This document shows positions 20,601 through 31,602 of a stretch of 64,000 nt of DNA, piece after piece. The position numbers were made by a program, and so were the translations under genes. Position 1 is the stretch's first letter; each line of letters begins with the position of its first letter. A model generated the notes under the pieces. It searched no databases. It was not told the origin of the DNA and saw only the letters and a program-made list of their open reading frames with translations. This stretch comes from Mycocentrospora acerina (lineage: Eukaryota > Ascomycota > Dothideomycetes > Pleosporales): positions 124,001-188,000 of the forward strand of contig JAKUHH010000131.1 in NCBI GenBank assembly GCA_022701365.1. Direction: 5' to 3'.

Positions 20601-23536
20601 TCAGAGACATGCGATCCCGACGCAAATCTATACCATCACAAGCTAGCTCTGTTATCAGAGATCCAGGATCAACGTTTCTCATTGCAGGATCGCGGGCATT
20701 AGGGGACACTGTCAATCCTAAGTTGGATCTTTCTTCGAGCGGTGGAGCAAAGACCATACCGCGGACGTTATCTCCTACAAGCGCTATTGCACCTTGGGCA
20801 ATTTTGGTCAACCCTTGCAACCCAAAGAAAAACAGTATCGACGCGAAGAACCAGTTTCGGCGTTGGCACCACGTCTTCCCAAGAACCTTGAGAACTGGAA
20901 CTGTGAAATGGAGATCGCTATGTTCACCAGCAGCAGTCCCGTTGACCCACGAATGGTTCCCTTCTGCCGAGCAGATAGCAACAGAGTACAATGAGAGCCC
21001 ATACAAGATTACTCAAAATGAAGACGATGATATGGCAGAAACCACGAAGAGCAGGGAGTCTCTAATCAGGGAACTCATCGCCTTTCGTCTTTCTCATGGG
21101 TTCCAGGTTATTGTTGGCACGTCTGTTGCAGAGTTCTCTGGGAGGCAAGAAAAAACCTTGGCCAGTATCTTGGCCCCCGATTATATGTCTATCGATGGAG
21201 ACACGATATTTATGAGTGTAGGAAGCAGTATTCATCAATTGATGTGTGTCGCCGGGGGGGAGGTTGAAGTGAAGAGATACAACCGGAAGCCTACCACCGC
21301 TTTGGAGTCATCTATTGGCGTTGATACATCCTTCCCGTACAAAGCCTATATTCGCACAGCATATGAGTCGAACTATGATCCACGAGATATTACCCTACGC
21401 TCCCCAAGGAAAGAGTACAACTGGAATTTCATCGACACGTTTCTGGCTGGCTACCATGACGAACTTTCCGAAACACTGCGTTTTTGGAGAGCTCGATTTG
21501 TCTTGATTCCTGTGGAGTTGCCTACTGGAAACCGTCGTCCTCTGCCTATGCTGACAGAAGATTCTGAAGAAGAAATTCGTCTTGAAGGTATCCGAAAATT
21601 GACGCAAATGTGGCAGAAGCATCGCTGTGCACCTTCTGATGAACGCTACTTTCAAGTGCCAGTATCTCAAAACCAGAAAGACCCGAACCCTCTCGCAATC
21701 GAATACCACACTCGAGACACTTCTGCGATTATTGCGGCCAGTCCGGACACTGCTTTATTCAGCGATGTAGAGAGTGAATTTCAGACCTCGCTTTTCTCCG
21801 ATGCGGAAAAGTATCATACATCAAACATCGATATCAAGAAGCTTGCGGAGGATCTACAAGGAGAGAAAGGAATTCAGATGTTGGACCGGCGATGGCATTG
21901 GAAACTCCATCAGAACTGCTTTCTGGGCTTTGATCTTACGAATTGGTTGCTATCTAACTTCAAAGATGTCGAGACCCGCGACGAAGCGATTGAACTGGGC
22001 AACGAACTGATGAACAAAGGTCTCTTTCAGCATGTACAGAGGAGGCATCAGTTCCGCGACGGTAATTTCTTCTTCCAGATTGCAGCGGATTACAGAGCTC
22101 CTCGGCCGGAGTCACGGACAGGTTGGTTTGGTATGCGTAAGATTGACAAATCTGTTCCCTCCACACCGCTCTTGGAAGGTCCAAAATCGTCACCTCTGAA
22201 CGCAAAGAGCTTACGGTCGCGGCCCAGTACTGCTGACACTTCTTCAACCTCCTCAGATCCGTTGAGTGAGAGCGATACCATTCCTTCGCGCACAGGTGCA
22301 AAGCGCAAGGTGATTTTGTCACGCGTCATGCGCTACGACGTCGATCCCAGAAAGCGGTCGTACCGTCCTGAAATCATCTCGCTTCACTATGATCGGCTTC
22401 ACAACCCCGACAACTGCTACCATATCCGCATCGACTGGATGAATGTGACAGCTAAACTAATCGAGGACACGATCGTGACCTGGGCCACGAGCGTAGAGAA
22501 ATATGGCTTGAAGCTTGTCGAGGTCCCCATAGGCGAGATAGCAAATATTGTCGACTATCATCCGTTTAGGTCTCCCTACACTGTCAAACTTGCGTTACAA
22601 CCTCCTCAGCCGCAGTTCGATGCGGCGTGGGATTCGCAGTACTTTTCTCCTCTTTATTCCAAAACAGACAGGTTCGCATATCATAAGGCTTTGCTTCGCA
22701 AGCTTAACTTTGTCCTGGATATGGAGGCCACCAGTGCTTTTCCTGCTGATGTCGACGTCACGTACTCGTGGGGTAACCACGACTACAAACACACACAGTT
22801 TATACATCGATCTGGAATTCTACTAGTGCAGATCACAGACGATGGCAATTTCATACTTTTGACAAATCTTGCCCACAACCGCGCAAGTCCGAGTGGTAGG
22901 ATCCGACACGTCGATCCATACGACCATAAGAAAGCAACCACAGATGGCAGTCAAAGCAGCCGCATACCATCTACACCAGCCGAACGCGCACATCCACATC
23001 GGAACCCATTCTCTAGTCCACTTTCAAGTCCGCTGGCGCGACCTGTCCAAGACTCAAGCCTTTTACATACTGCTCTGCAGAACAGTGCTTCAATTCCACT
23101 GACGCCACCTACTCCCATACAAACTCTTGATCAAATCAAAGAGGAGATGGAGGCTTTCTGTTCTGACACCAGCCTTCTATCCTCGTTCTACAACCATGCT
23201 TTTGCACAAGCTCCTTCGCCCTCGCCACGCATCTACCCCGTGCTTGACGATAAGATTCCCAGCTTGGGTCTCCCTCCAGCAATAAGCATTCGGGAAGCTA
23301 GTCCCGCCAATACGGGGTGGATGCTGGGCTCTAGTTTGATTGGAAGGGGACCTGGAGGTGAGAGGGCATTTTCGAGTAGTGTAATGGATATCGGTGTTGG
23401 GATTGCGGGAAGAAGACAGGGAAGTGAGGGAAGTATGAGTACGCTTGGGAAGAGGGGGAGCATCGCGGGAATGGAAATGGGCATCGGAAGTTTGCCCAAA
23501 AGACAGGACAGCACAGGGAGTGCTGGAGGTAATTAG
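17638..23536 (+). CDS. IML1: Iml1/DEPDC5, GAP subunit of the SEACIT/GATOR1 complex
   Basis: Three exons (17638-18063, 18111-18179, 18227-23536) with 47-nt introns give 1934 residues. Iml1 with Npr2 and Npr3 acts at the vacuole as the GTPase-activating part of SEACIT, which switches off TORC1 when amino acids are scarce and is linked to non-nitrogen-starvation autophagy. Seen: the N-terminal Iml1 region ([58 protein letters not shown]); a central Iml1 core (FRLSHGFQVIVGTSVAEF; YNWNFIDTFLAGYHDEL); a DEP domain near residues 1370-1450 (RWHWKLHQNCFLGFDLTNWL); and a C-terminal domain (IDWMNVTAKLIEDTIVTWA). Long Ser-rich linkers explain the size, above the yeast protein. The catalytic Arg was not pinned down. 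Confidence 0.93.
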
Positions 23537-23935
23537 GAAAATTATCCATCTTGAAGAGACGACTTTAGCACTCTAGATTCGTTGTATCGCCAATACGCGT
23601 CAGCATTTTTGTTACTGAGGGAATATAGCAAAAGGGCTAGGCTAGGCGATTTAGGAAAAACACGTAGCTAAACGAGGCTGTCGAAGACGTCATCTATTCC
23701 CAAAGCATGTGATAAAAACGTTGTAGCAGGGGGGGTCCATTATTTTCGCCTTTGGGCGATCCCGAGATTGCGGCTCGCGTCACTTATTGTTTGGCGCTAA
23801 AGCCAAAAACGCTATAGTCCCCGATGCATCTAATCGCCGAATTTTTCAAACATCCGACGTCAACTTGTCGTTCTCTCCTATTTTCCGACCTCCGATTTGC
23901 CCCGCCACCCATCTTCGCCACACCTGCCTTTTCTC
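23537..23935. other. Convergent 3' spacer IML1/CYB5R
   Basis: This 0.4-kb spacer lies between two stop codons. No ORF is supported. The right half (about 23850-23935) is pyrimidine-rich on the plus strand and resembles a 5' leader more than a 3' UTR, so an antisense transcript is possible. Confidence 0.4.
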
Positions 23936-25467
23936 TTAGAAACAGAAAATCTCATCCGACATCTTCGTCACGGCTCCGGGCGCCTTGAAGCCTAATGATG
24001 TCAGGGCTTTCTTCGACGCGTTTACCATTCCTAAAGGTGGATATGTTAGCACATTGACCCCATCAGTGCATGAGCTTTTACAAGGCTTCTTACCTGGCGG
24101 CCCACATAGCATGATTTTGGTGTCCGGTCCAGGCGAGGGCAGCCTTTCCTTCATGACATCTGCAGTCACGAATCCACTACCATAAGCCCAAGTTGGCGGG
24201 GGGCTATCCAACATGAACCAAAGCTTGAAGTTCTTCGGATACTTCCTGGCAAACGACTCGAGCTCGTCTCGTAGCAGGATGTCGTCCTCGGAGCGGTTTG
24301 CAAAGATGAGGGATATTTGCGTCGTGTCTTTTTCGTCCTCGCAGATGGCACGGATGAGCTGGTACATGGGCGTGATGCCGGTCCCGCCCGCAATCATGCC
24401 AATGTGCTTGCACAGTCCCTGCTTGTAGCCCATTGCGCCCTTGGGTCCGCGGAACAGCACATCGTCGCCCACGTTGAGGTGGGCAAAGTATTTCCCTGTG
24501 AGAGCGCCGTCGGGGTAGAGTTTGATCACCAGCTCGAGGACGCCCTTGTCGAGATTGTTCGAGGTTGGCGTGTATGACCTGGTCACTGCCTTTCCGTCGA
24601 TGGTGGCTTTGATGGCGACATGCTGGCCAATGGGGAGGCCTACAACGTCTACTGGGTTGGGGAGTTTGAAAACATAGCGGTTGACGTTGGGGGAGAGCTG
24701 GTCTATCCGAATGACTTTAAGGCTCTTGTATTCCTTTGGGTCGAGGAAACCCTTGATTAGATGTGGGTTCACTGGCTTGACGGATTGACGCTGCTTCCGG
24801 CGGGGTGGGTATTTCCCGAACCCTGACTCAATGTGTGTGAATTTCGACAGCTGCTTTCCAGCTACACCTGCGGCAACAGCAGACAGAACGCTGGCAATGG
24901 CAAACCCGCCCACGAATGAACTGTATCTGCTGGATGCTGGTGCTTCTACAGATAGCCCTGAACCTTGGAAGATTGGCAGGTCAGAAAGAAGCTTTCGTGC
25001 TGATGGTGCGTACACCGATGCGCAGTAGACGGAAACTACGAGGGCCAGCGAACCAGCAACGGATTTGATAGTTGTGGAGGATGACGATGCGTCTTTTGCT
25101 GTCGCAGCCGTGGATGTGGTGGTTTGTTGGACTAATTTGACGGTCTTCGAGCGCTTGGTCTTTTCATTGTTTTCGCAGGTGCCGATGATGTAGGTTGCTA
25201 ATATCTCGTCCGCATCCTCTGAATGACCGACATCTTCGTATGCTGATGTCGCGTCGGTTCCCGCTACCTCGATGAGAAGGTCCGCGCCACCAGGATGGTC
25301 TCTGACATACTTTGTTACGTCGTAGACTGTATTCACACGTCAGACTATACACCAAGAGCGTGGAGAATAGTAATAAACACACCTTTGTCAGATATGACTA
25401 CCCATAAGTCGTCACGGGTCGAGTGAGCCGCTACGTCAGCTGTACTGTAAACAGGTAGTTCGGACAT
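23936..25467 (-). CDS. Cytochrome b5 / NADH-cytochrome b5 reductase fusion
   Basis: Three exons (25383-25467, 24094-25326, 23936-24030) give 470 residues. One polypeptide carries electron input and output: an N-terminal cytochrome b5 domain (heme-ligand His39 in DHPGG and His63 in VGHSEDA), hydrophobic segments at about 100-180 that should anchor it in the ER or outer mitochondrial membrane, an FAD-binding module (RSYTPTS) and an NADH-binding module (GGTGITPMYQ; CGPPGMVN) ending in IFCF. Splicing out a 63-nt intron restores CGPPG-MVNASKK, the expected reductase C terminus. The family passes electrons from NADH to lipid desaturases, hydroxylases and P450s. The upstream frame continues without an ATG, so ATG 25467 is the start. 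It shares a promoter with the P450 gene, which suggests a redox partnership (inference). Confidence 0.92.
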
Positions 25468-25983
25468 CGCAGTAGGTATGATGGAGGAGAGAATAAGAAA
25501 AATGGTTGAGAGCAAAAGTATATCGAATAAACACCTCACTTGAATGGCCGCGTTGTTTCTGATATCGATGTCGTTATCTCATTCATAAGTCCATTGAAAC
25601 CTCGGTGCCTCGGTTCCCAGCGATGGCAATTCAGAGAATTCAAGATGAGACCGGTCCGACCTTTTTTTTCAAGTCTGAGCTATCCTTGAATACAACGCAT
25701 ACGTCCGTTCGCTATCATGGCAGACCCCTAGAAGGGAATATGGGCCGGTATGCCTCGGTATGCTCCCGAGGATGCAAGGACAGGGGTCCTGGCCGCCAAT
25801 CGGAGAGTCGGAATTTGTGGACACAGCCTTGCAAATGTTCGGAAGCACCGACGACGTATGAGGCTGTCGATCACTAGGAGCCTCGGAATAACCAAGATGT
25901 GAAAGTTCATATACGACGATTATCAGGAAGTGGATTGCCAGCAGTTTTTTGTCAACTCCTTTTCAAATTTCAATACCGACATA
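25468..25983. promoter_or_regulatory. Divergent CYB5R/P450 promoter with five CCTCGG boxes
   Basis: CCTCGG occurs at 25600-25605, 25608-25613, 25753-25758 and 25881-25886, and its complement CCGAGG at 25766-25771. Two of these form a palindrome CCTCGG-N7-CCGAGG (25753-25771). A CCAAT box lies at 25796-25800. CCTCGG is the published core bound by the FarA/FarB and CTF1 Zn2Cys6 activators of fatty-acid utilisation genes in filamentous ascomycetes. About 0.25 matches on both strands would be expected by chance in 516 bp of random sequence with equal base use. Regulation of both genes by these factors is an inference. Confidence 0.7.
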
Positions 25984-27800
25984 ATGCTTTCACAATCATT
26001 TTACCTGCTGGGCGAGTCCCCAGCGTCTGCTCGAGTGGTTGAGGCAGATGAAAATGCTACTTTGGATGATTTGAAAGATTTGATCGCATCTCACTTCGCG
26101 ATTGTACAGGCACAAGGTTAGTACTCAAGGTGAATAGATGCATATTTTAATGTTCTGACAAGCGGTATTTTTTTAGGCATCGATTTCCAAAGTGAAGGCG
26201 AGACTGTCTTAGACGTTTCTGCAATCTTGTCGTCGACCGATGCTATTGCTATTACCATTGATGGCCACGCAGTCCGTCCAGTCCCGGGTCCCAATGGTCT
26301 GCCATATGTCGGGAACTTCTTTGAGGTGTTCCCTGACCACCTTGGTAACCACCAACGTCTATTCGATCGCTACGGGCCTGTCTTCAAAACGACAAACATG
26401 GGCCGAGCATTATACCACACCAACGACCCCGAGATCGCTGCTATTGCCTTTGCAGAGTCGGATTTCTTCACAAAGAAGATTACAGAGGATCACCCACTTT
26501 TCGCTATCAAGACACCTAGTGCTGGTGTTTTCTTGGGCGATACTGATACACCAGAGTGGAAGATTACGCACAAGTTTCTACCCCCCGCTCTAGGCCCCAA
26601 GGCAGTTCGACACTATGCTCCCAAGATGCAGAGGACAATTGAGGAGGCTTTCTCTGTATTCGACCAGTTGGACGAGCGTGGCGAGTCATGGAACGTGTAC
26701 ATCTATATGCTGAAGCTAGGCTCTCAAGCTGTTGCTGAGCTGATGCTCGGTCTGGATATGAGCCACTTTGCATCGGTAGACGCGCCAGTACATGAGATGG
26801 TCCGTTTGATTGCGGAGTCGCTTTCATTGAACAAACACATCAGCTCATATGGCAGCTGGTATGCCAACCTCCCCTTTGGTCCGCCTAAGAAGCTTCGGGC
26901 CATCCAGAGCCGCATGGAATTCTTGATCGAGGAGTCCATCGAGAGGGCTGCAAGTGGCGGTATTGAGAACCTACCATTACAAGATGCTGCGGAGCAGGCT
27001 TCCAACATGGTCGGTATGTTGTATCTTCCTCCCATAGTCATATGAGATCAAACACTAATACAAAAACAGATTACGCTATCCGCGCCACTGACAACAAGGG
27101 AGAGAAGCTCCCTAAGACTAGTCTGAGAGAAGCACTTGTAGTCGCCACTGGTGCTGGTTTCACAACAACATCATCCCTGCTGTCATGGCTCATTTATGGC
27201 CTCGTCACATATCCCGGTGTCCAAGAAAAGCTTCTACAGGAGCTTGTTGACAACGACTTCAGTGATGACATGCAGATCACATCCGACTACACAGACCGTC
27301 TTGTTTACCTTGACCACTTCATCAAGGAAACACAACGCCGACACAACCCATCCTTCCAGCCTGGTCGAACAGCCAAGGTTGACATGATCCTGCCAGGTGG
27401 TTACAAGCTACCCAAGGACTCGGTCATCATCCCCGCTATACACCACATCCACAACAACCCTGCGCTATGGGACAACCCAGCAAAATTCAACCCAGAACGA
27501 TGGGAAACACCAGACAAGAACCGCCACAAGGCAGCATACATACCGTTCGCAACCGGTCCACGCATGTGCATTGGGTTCAACTTTGCGCTACAGGAGATCA
27601 AGATCTTCCTGCCAAAATTGGTGTGGAGGTACAAGTTCGTCAAGGATGGAGACGAGACAATCGAATATGACCCTATGTTCCAGCTGATCAGGCCAAACAA
27701 TCTCTATGTCAAGTCGGAGAAGCGCGAGAAGTGGCCGCCGAAGTCGGATGATGCGGTTGAGTCGCTGTCAGAAAAGTTGGAGAGTACGGTGGTTGTTTGA
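25984..27800 (+). CDS. Cytochrome P450 with N-terminal beta-grasp-like extension
   Basis: Three exons (25984-26116, 26177-27013, 27070-27800) give 566 residues. The P450 part begins at VPGPNGLPYVGN (about residue 80). It has the K-helix ETQR, PERW, and the heme loop FATGPRMCIG (Cys near residue 489). In the I-helix (GAGFTTTSS, about residue 350) the usual acidic residue of the AGxD/ET motif is replaced by Thr. There is no N-terminal membrane anchor. Instead residues 1-78 alternate strands and a helix (SFYLLGES, ARVVEAD, TLDDLKDLIASHF, ETVLDVSAIL, AIAITIDGHAV), like a ubiquitin-like or other beta-grasp fold. The enzyme is therefore probably soluble or recruited through that module. Substrate unknown; a lipid or fatty acid is suggested only by the promoter. 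The first in-frame ATG was used. Confidence 0.88.
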
Positions 27801-30054
27801 AGCGAGGATTTAGAAGATGGTTGATTGTAGAATTATGCGTATATCATGAGTTATAACTTAGAATCATTTAAAAACAATTGTTCATTTTGACTAATTTAGT
27901 TCATGGTTGTTTATCTTAGAAAGTTGAGCTAGAAGTTGTCCCTAATTTAGACTTTTCTTATGTTACGTATTCTATTGACCCTCGATTTGTGGTTTATATT
28001 AAGTATTAAAGGGCTTCGCTCAAAGCCTGGAGGCCTTAAATCCCGTACTACATGTTTATTCTTCTTATCTTCATTGTATGTGCATACCTTTACCAATCGT
28101 ACAATCACTGTTAAGCCTGCCAGCTTCCCATTCTACACTGCTTCGCTCTCACACTTGCTATTCCAGCGTTACTGGTTTTGAGTATTTCCATAAATCACGC
28201 TTATTCTCACTGTAAAATTGATCTTGGAACTCATATCGGCAATGAGAGAATGCATCCCTCTCTCATTATGATCACCATATTAAAAGGCGAGATTGGATTT
28301 TTGCTTTCTTCTCCGATTTCTTATACCTTGATCAAGGAGAATAATAGTGGAATCTATCTACTGAAGCTTCGGTGCGCGCTGAAGTCTAAGCCATAAGCTG
28401 TTTGCAATCTCTGTAAAACAATCTTGACTGTCTCGGATTTGATACAAACAGAAAACGATGCCAATGCGTAAACGCAAACACTATACGTGGTCCAAATAAA
28501 ATGTATGGAATCGAAATAGTGATATAATCGTGACCAAATCCTTCTCGTTCACTTTCAGTACCCCCAAGACACACCATTTCGACCCTCCTAAAACCCTACC
28601 CACTGTAGCGCAACACAGCGACGGAAATCCTACTTTCCACCCTAGTGTTAAGCCTCATAGATTCAATTCTACGCTTAAATCGGCTAAAAGTTTTAGACAC
28701 TCCTCGCAAATATGTACACCCTCACCCAAATCAATTCACCTCCTAGTTCACCGCCTCCCAAAGAAGATTCCTCGAATATCGCCTTGACCGTAATCGTATG
28801 TATCGTCTGGAGCATAGTCTTCATGCTCTCGTTCTGGATCGGTTGGGGAATATCCTACGCGATTTATCGACGGGGTGACGGGCGGACGTATATGCAACGA
28901 TTTAGAGCCGCAATTCTGATCAGGCAGTGATATCCTATTAGATGACGCAGATGAAAAGTATATGGATATCTGGATTGGTATCTTTAAGTTCAACTGAATT
29001 GGTGGATTGGTGAGGTAGTGTTCAATTTGTGATGAAATTTTTTTCCATGATGATCCTGACTTCCACATCTACATGTAACTTTTGAATCTAAATTTGAGTT
29101 GGTAATGATTTTATGTACAATTACCTACCTAGTCCTTTCAAATATCAAAAAAGTCTGTTTATTTGTATTCTTTTTCTTATTTCATACATAATTGCCGCTC
29201 TTGCAGTCCTCTTACCATTTCTGCGACCCCCGCTAACACCGACTCCTACTGTATCCCTTTTGCTATATCCCTTTTTCTGTATCAATAACGTTAAAATTGT
29301 TGCCTAGACCTTTGCAGCTTAATTAGTTTGAATATTATAGTGTTCTGCTTTTCCTAATAGTCTTAATATTCTTCTGCATAAAGCGTCGACAAATAAATCG
29401 ACGGAGTAGAAAGTATATTTTCAGTGCCATGTTGTCGTCCACGCATCCCCATTGGTCTGGGGGAATGTTAAAAAATTATAATTTGATTTGGGAATTATGA
29501 ATTCCGTGTTGTATTTATGAGACGAAACGATTAAGAAATTTTTTCTTAGTTTGTTAATTTTGTAATACATTTCTTGGTCCTCATACTTGTTTGCACTTTA
29601 AATCTACTCAGATCATATTATAACAGTGTTTTTAGTGTTTTTTCGTTGTATCTTGTCATTATAATAACATTTTAATTAACTCGCTATTTGTATTCATCGC
29701 TCCGTGACTCCAGCTACTCCATTGTCTCCTACTACCTCTAACACTTTGTTCGAAATTCATACTTGAATCATATTCCTGACTCCCTTCCTCTCTGCTTACG
29801 ATACAGCAAAATTGCCATTCGATCAATGTAGAGTAAAATTTCCTAGTTTCTATGGTATAAAACACAAACTTGCGTCCAATTTGTTGACTTTTAAAAATAA
29901 CTTATGTTGTGCGGAAATTCTTTTCACTCTCAAAGGCAGCCTTCTGGACTGAATGGCCGCTCATAATGCGACACTATGACAGTCACAGACGCAAAAAGTA
30001 AGTCTCTTGTGCAAAAAAAATTACTTCGACTGAGGAAGCCCAGCAAAAAGATTG
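27801..30054. other. AT-rich, gene-poor region
   Basis: About 2.25 kb of visibly AT-rich DNA after the P450 gene. Apart from one possible 72-codon membrane-protein ORF (listed separately) no gene is supported. The remaining ORFs are short and without family character. The composition contrasts with the flanking genes and could reflect decayed, RIP-mutated repeat DNA, but no transposon remains can be named. Confidence 0.5.
28712..28930 (+). CDS. Possible small single-pass membrane protein
   Basis: A 72-codon ORF from a true ATG in AT-rich DNA. It has a Pro/Ser-rich start (SPPSSPPPKEDSSN), a long hydrophobic segment of about 30 residues (IALTVIVCIVWSIVFMLSFW and on to YAIY), and a basic tail (YRRGDGRTYMQRF). 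This topology is typical of small membrane peptides, and the composition is more protein-like than the surrounding ORFs. No family is recognised and no neighbour gives a role. It could also be chance in low-complexity DNA. Confidence 0.35.
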   Translation: MYTLTQINSPPSSPPPKEDSSNIALTVIVCIVWSIVFMLSFWIGWGISYAIYRRGDGRTYMQRFRAAILIRQ

Positions 30055-30136
30055 CTCTCCAGCTGGGAATTGAACCCAGGTCTCCTGCGAACTGTCTGAT
30101 GACAAGCAGAAATACTAACCACTATACGACTGAAGA
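30055..30136 (-). tRNA. tRNA-Asp (anticodon GTC) with a 10-nt intron
   Basis: On the minus strand a cloverleaf is clear. The acceptor TCTTCAG pairs with CTGGAGA (one G-U pair). The D arm contains GTATAGTGGTTAGTAT, the anticodon stem is TCTGC/GCAGG, and the T arm is CTGGG-TTCAATT-CCCAG. The loop reads TT-GTC-A, giving anticodon GTC. A 10-nt intron lies one base 3' of the anticodon. The discriminator base is G, as expected for tRNA-Asp. A TTTTT Pol III terminator follows (30045-30049). The gene stands alone inside AT-rich DNA. Confidence 0.92.
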
Positions 30137-30630
30137 TGTGTTTTGATGAGTGATTCATCAATCCATTAAAATATGTTTAAAAAATATTTTCGGAGAGACA
30201 AATTAAATACGTCTCATGCCATATTCGATTAGCCATGAACTATTATTGTCGATCAGATTTTGGGCTTACGTGATGTTCCTTGGCAGCTTGTAACCACAAT
30301 TTTCTTAATATTATGCTTCGGCTTGCTTCTTCTCTCTCAATGTTCCATTTTGATTTTTTTGCATAATAGACGTTAGCAGTTCTCTTGTAAGGAAGCAGAA
30401 ATATGCAAGATCATTCCGCCACGATCAGATACTTGTCACATGGCAAGGTTATATCATGAGACGAATTCCAAAAGAGTGACTAAATTCTACGCAAAGCAAA
30501 CTTCTAATTCTAAATACACTGAAAAACAATAGCAACCCGCATATATACATTTTAATCAGAACTTCTTCTCCTCCTCCCCTCAAATTTCATCAGAATCCTC
30601 ACCCTGTTTCGACGTTTATACTCTTCTTGC
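30137..30630. other. AT-rich spacer between tRNA-Asp and the pectate lyase gene
   Basis: No gene seen. This is the 5' flank of tRNA-Asp and the 3' region of the pectate lyase gene. Confidence 0.5.
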
Positions 30631-31536
30631 TTAAGAGCAGCGGGGCATGGTACCCTTGGCGAGCTTGCCCTGGGCTCCAAGGCAGTTCTGCTTGCCTTCA
30701 ACCTCAGGGCTGTCGGGACCGTTGGGGGTCTTGTTAAGGCCGGTGAATTGCTGGCAGATCTCGCCCTTGATGGTACCGCACGAGGTGCTGATGGTAGCAG
30801 TGTCGCCAAAGTTGACGTTGATGCCGGCAAGGTTGGTCCCGACGTTGGTGGCACGAAGGTTTTCAATGGAAACGTGACGAGGTCCCTTCTTGGAGTTGTC
30901 GGTGCCTTAAATCCCGATGTGAGTAAAGGTCTTTAGAAATTAGGAAGAGAATGAGTTTAGGGAACTTACAATCGCCGCAAGACCTGTAGAGCTTGCCGAC
31001 GTTTGCAACAGTGTAGTTGCGAATGGTGACCTTTCCAGCGTTGTTGTGCTGCACAACCTTGTCTTTGGCATCCTGAGCCCCGCCACCAACGATCAGTGCG
31101 TCGCCTGCGCCGAGGATGGAGACGGCATCTATATGTAGAGTCAGTAAAAAGCGAGATATCTGGATTGATATATTATACCTTCGCAAACTTTGCGGAACCA
31201 GACGTTCCTGACAGTGCACTTGCCCTCACAGTGGACACCCTCAAGGGCATCTGCGCCAATCACTGCATTCTCAAGTGTCGCACCGTCCTCGAGGACGAAA
31301 ACAGCGTTTACAGTTCCGGTGTCACCCTTAGCGCACTTCATACCACGGTCAAACTCGCGGTAGCCAAGGTTGGCAGTTGCACCCTTGGGGATACGGCAGA
31401 CAGCCTTGAGAACGGTCTTGCCGTTGGCTACGGTACCGCAGCTGCTAGGAAGACCGGTAACAGCGCCAGAGGGGCCAGGAATGCTGAGCTGAGCGGCAGA
31501 AAGACCAGCAAAGAGGGCAAGAGTAAGGAACTGCAT
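30631..31536 (-). CDS. Secreted pectate lyase, polysaccharide lyase family 3
   Basis: Three exons (31179-31536, 30970-31128, 30631-30905) with 50- and 64-nt introns give 263 residues. A signal peptide (MQFLTLALFAGLSAA) precedes a parallel beta-helix of PL3 type. Seen: FVLEDGATLENAVIGADALEG, VHCEGKCTVRNVWFRKVCEDA, DKVVQHNNAGKVTIRNYTV, GKLYRSCGDC, LAGINVNFGDTATIS. The second splice junction restores the Cys of SCGDC. PL3 enzymes cleave de-esterified homogalacturonan by beta-elimination with Ca2+; in fungi they are secreted plant cell-wall degraders. Length is typical (about 230-270). Several paired Cys fit disulfide-stabilised secretion. The gene stands alone between AT-rich, gene-poor stretches, with its own TATA box and a repeated 12-mer in the probable leader. 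Confidence 0.94.
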
Positions 31537-31602
31537 CTTGAGAGATTGATAGAACGATGAAGTGATGAAATGAATGGGATGTAGCCGGTGAGTGATTGAG
31601 TT

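Noticed and set aside
25345..25539. Hydrophobic N-terminal extension of the b5 reductase fusion
   Set aside because: The upstream part of the open frame begins with GTG and contains no ATG before position 25467, so it is leader DNA.
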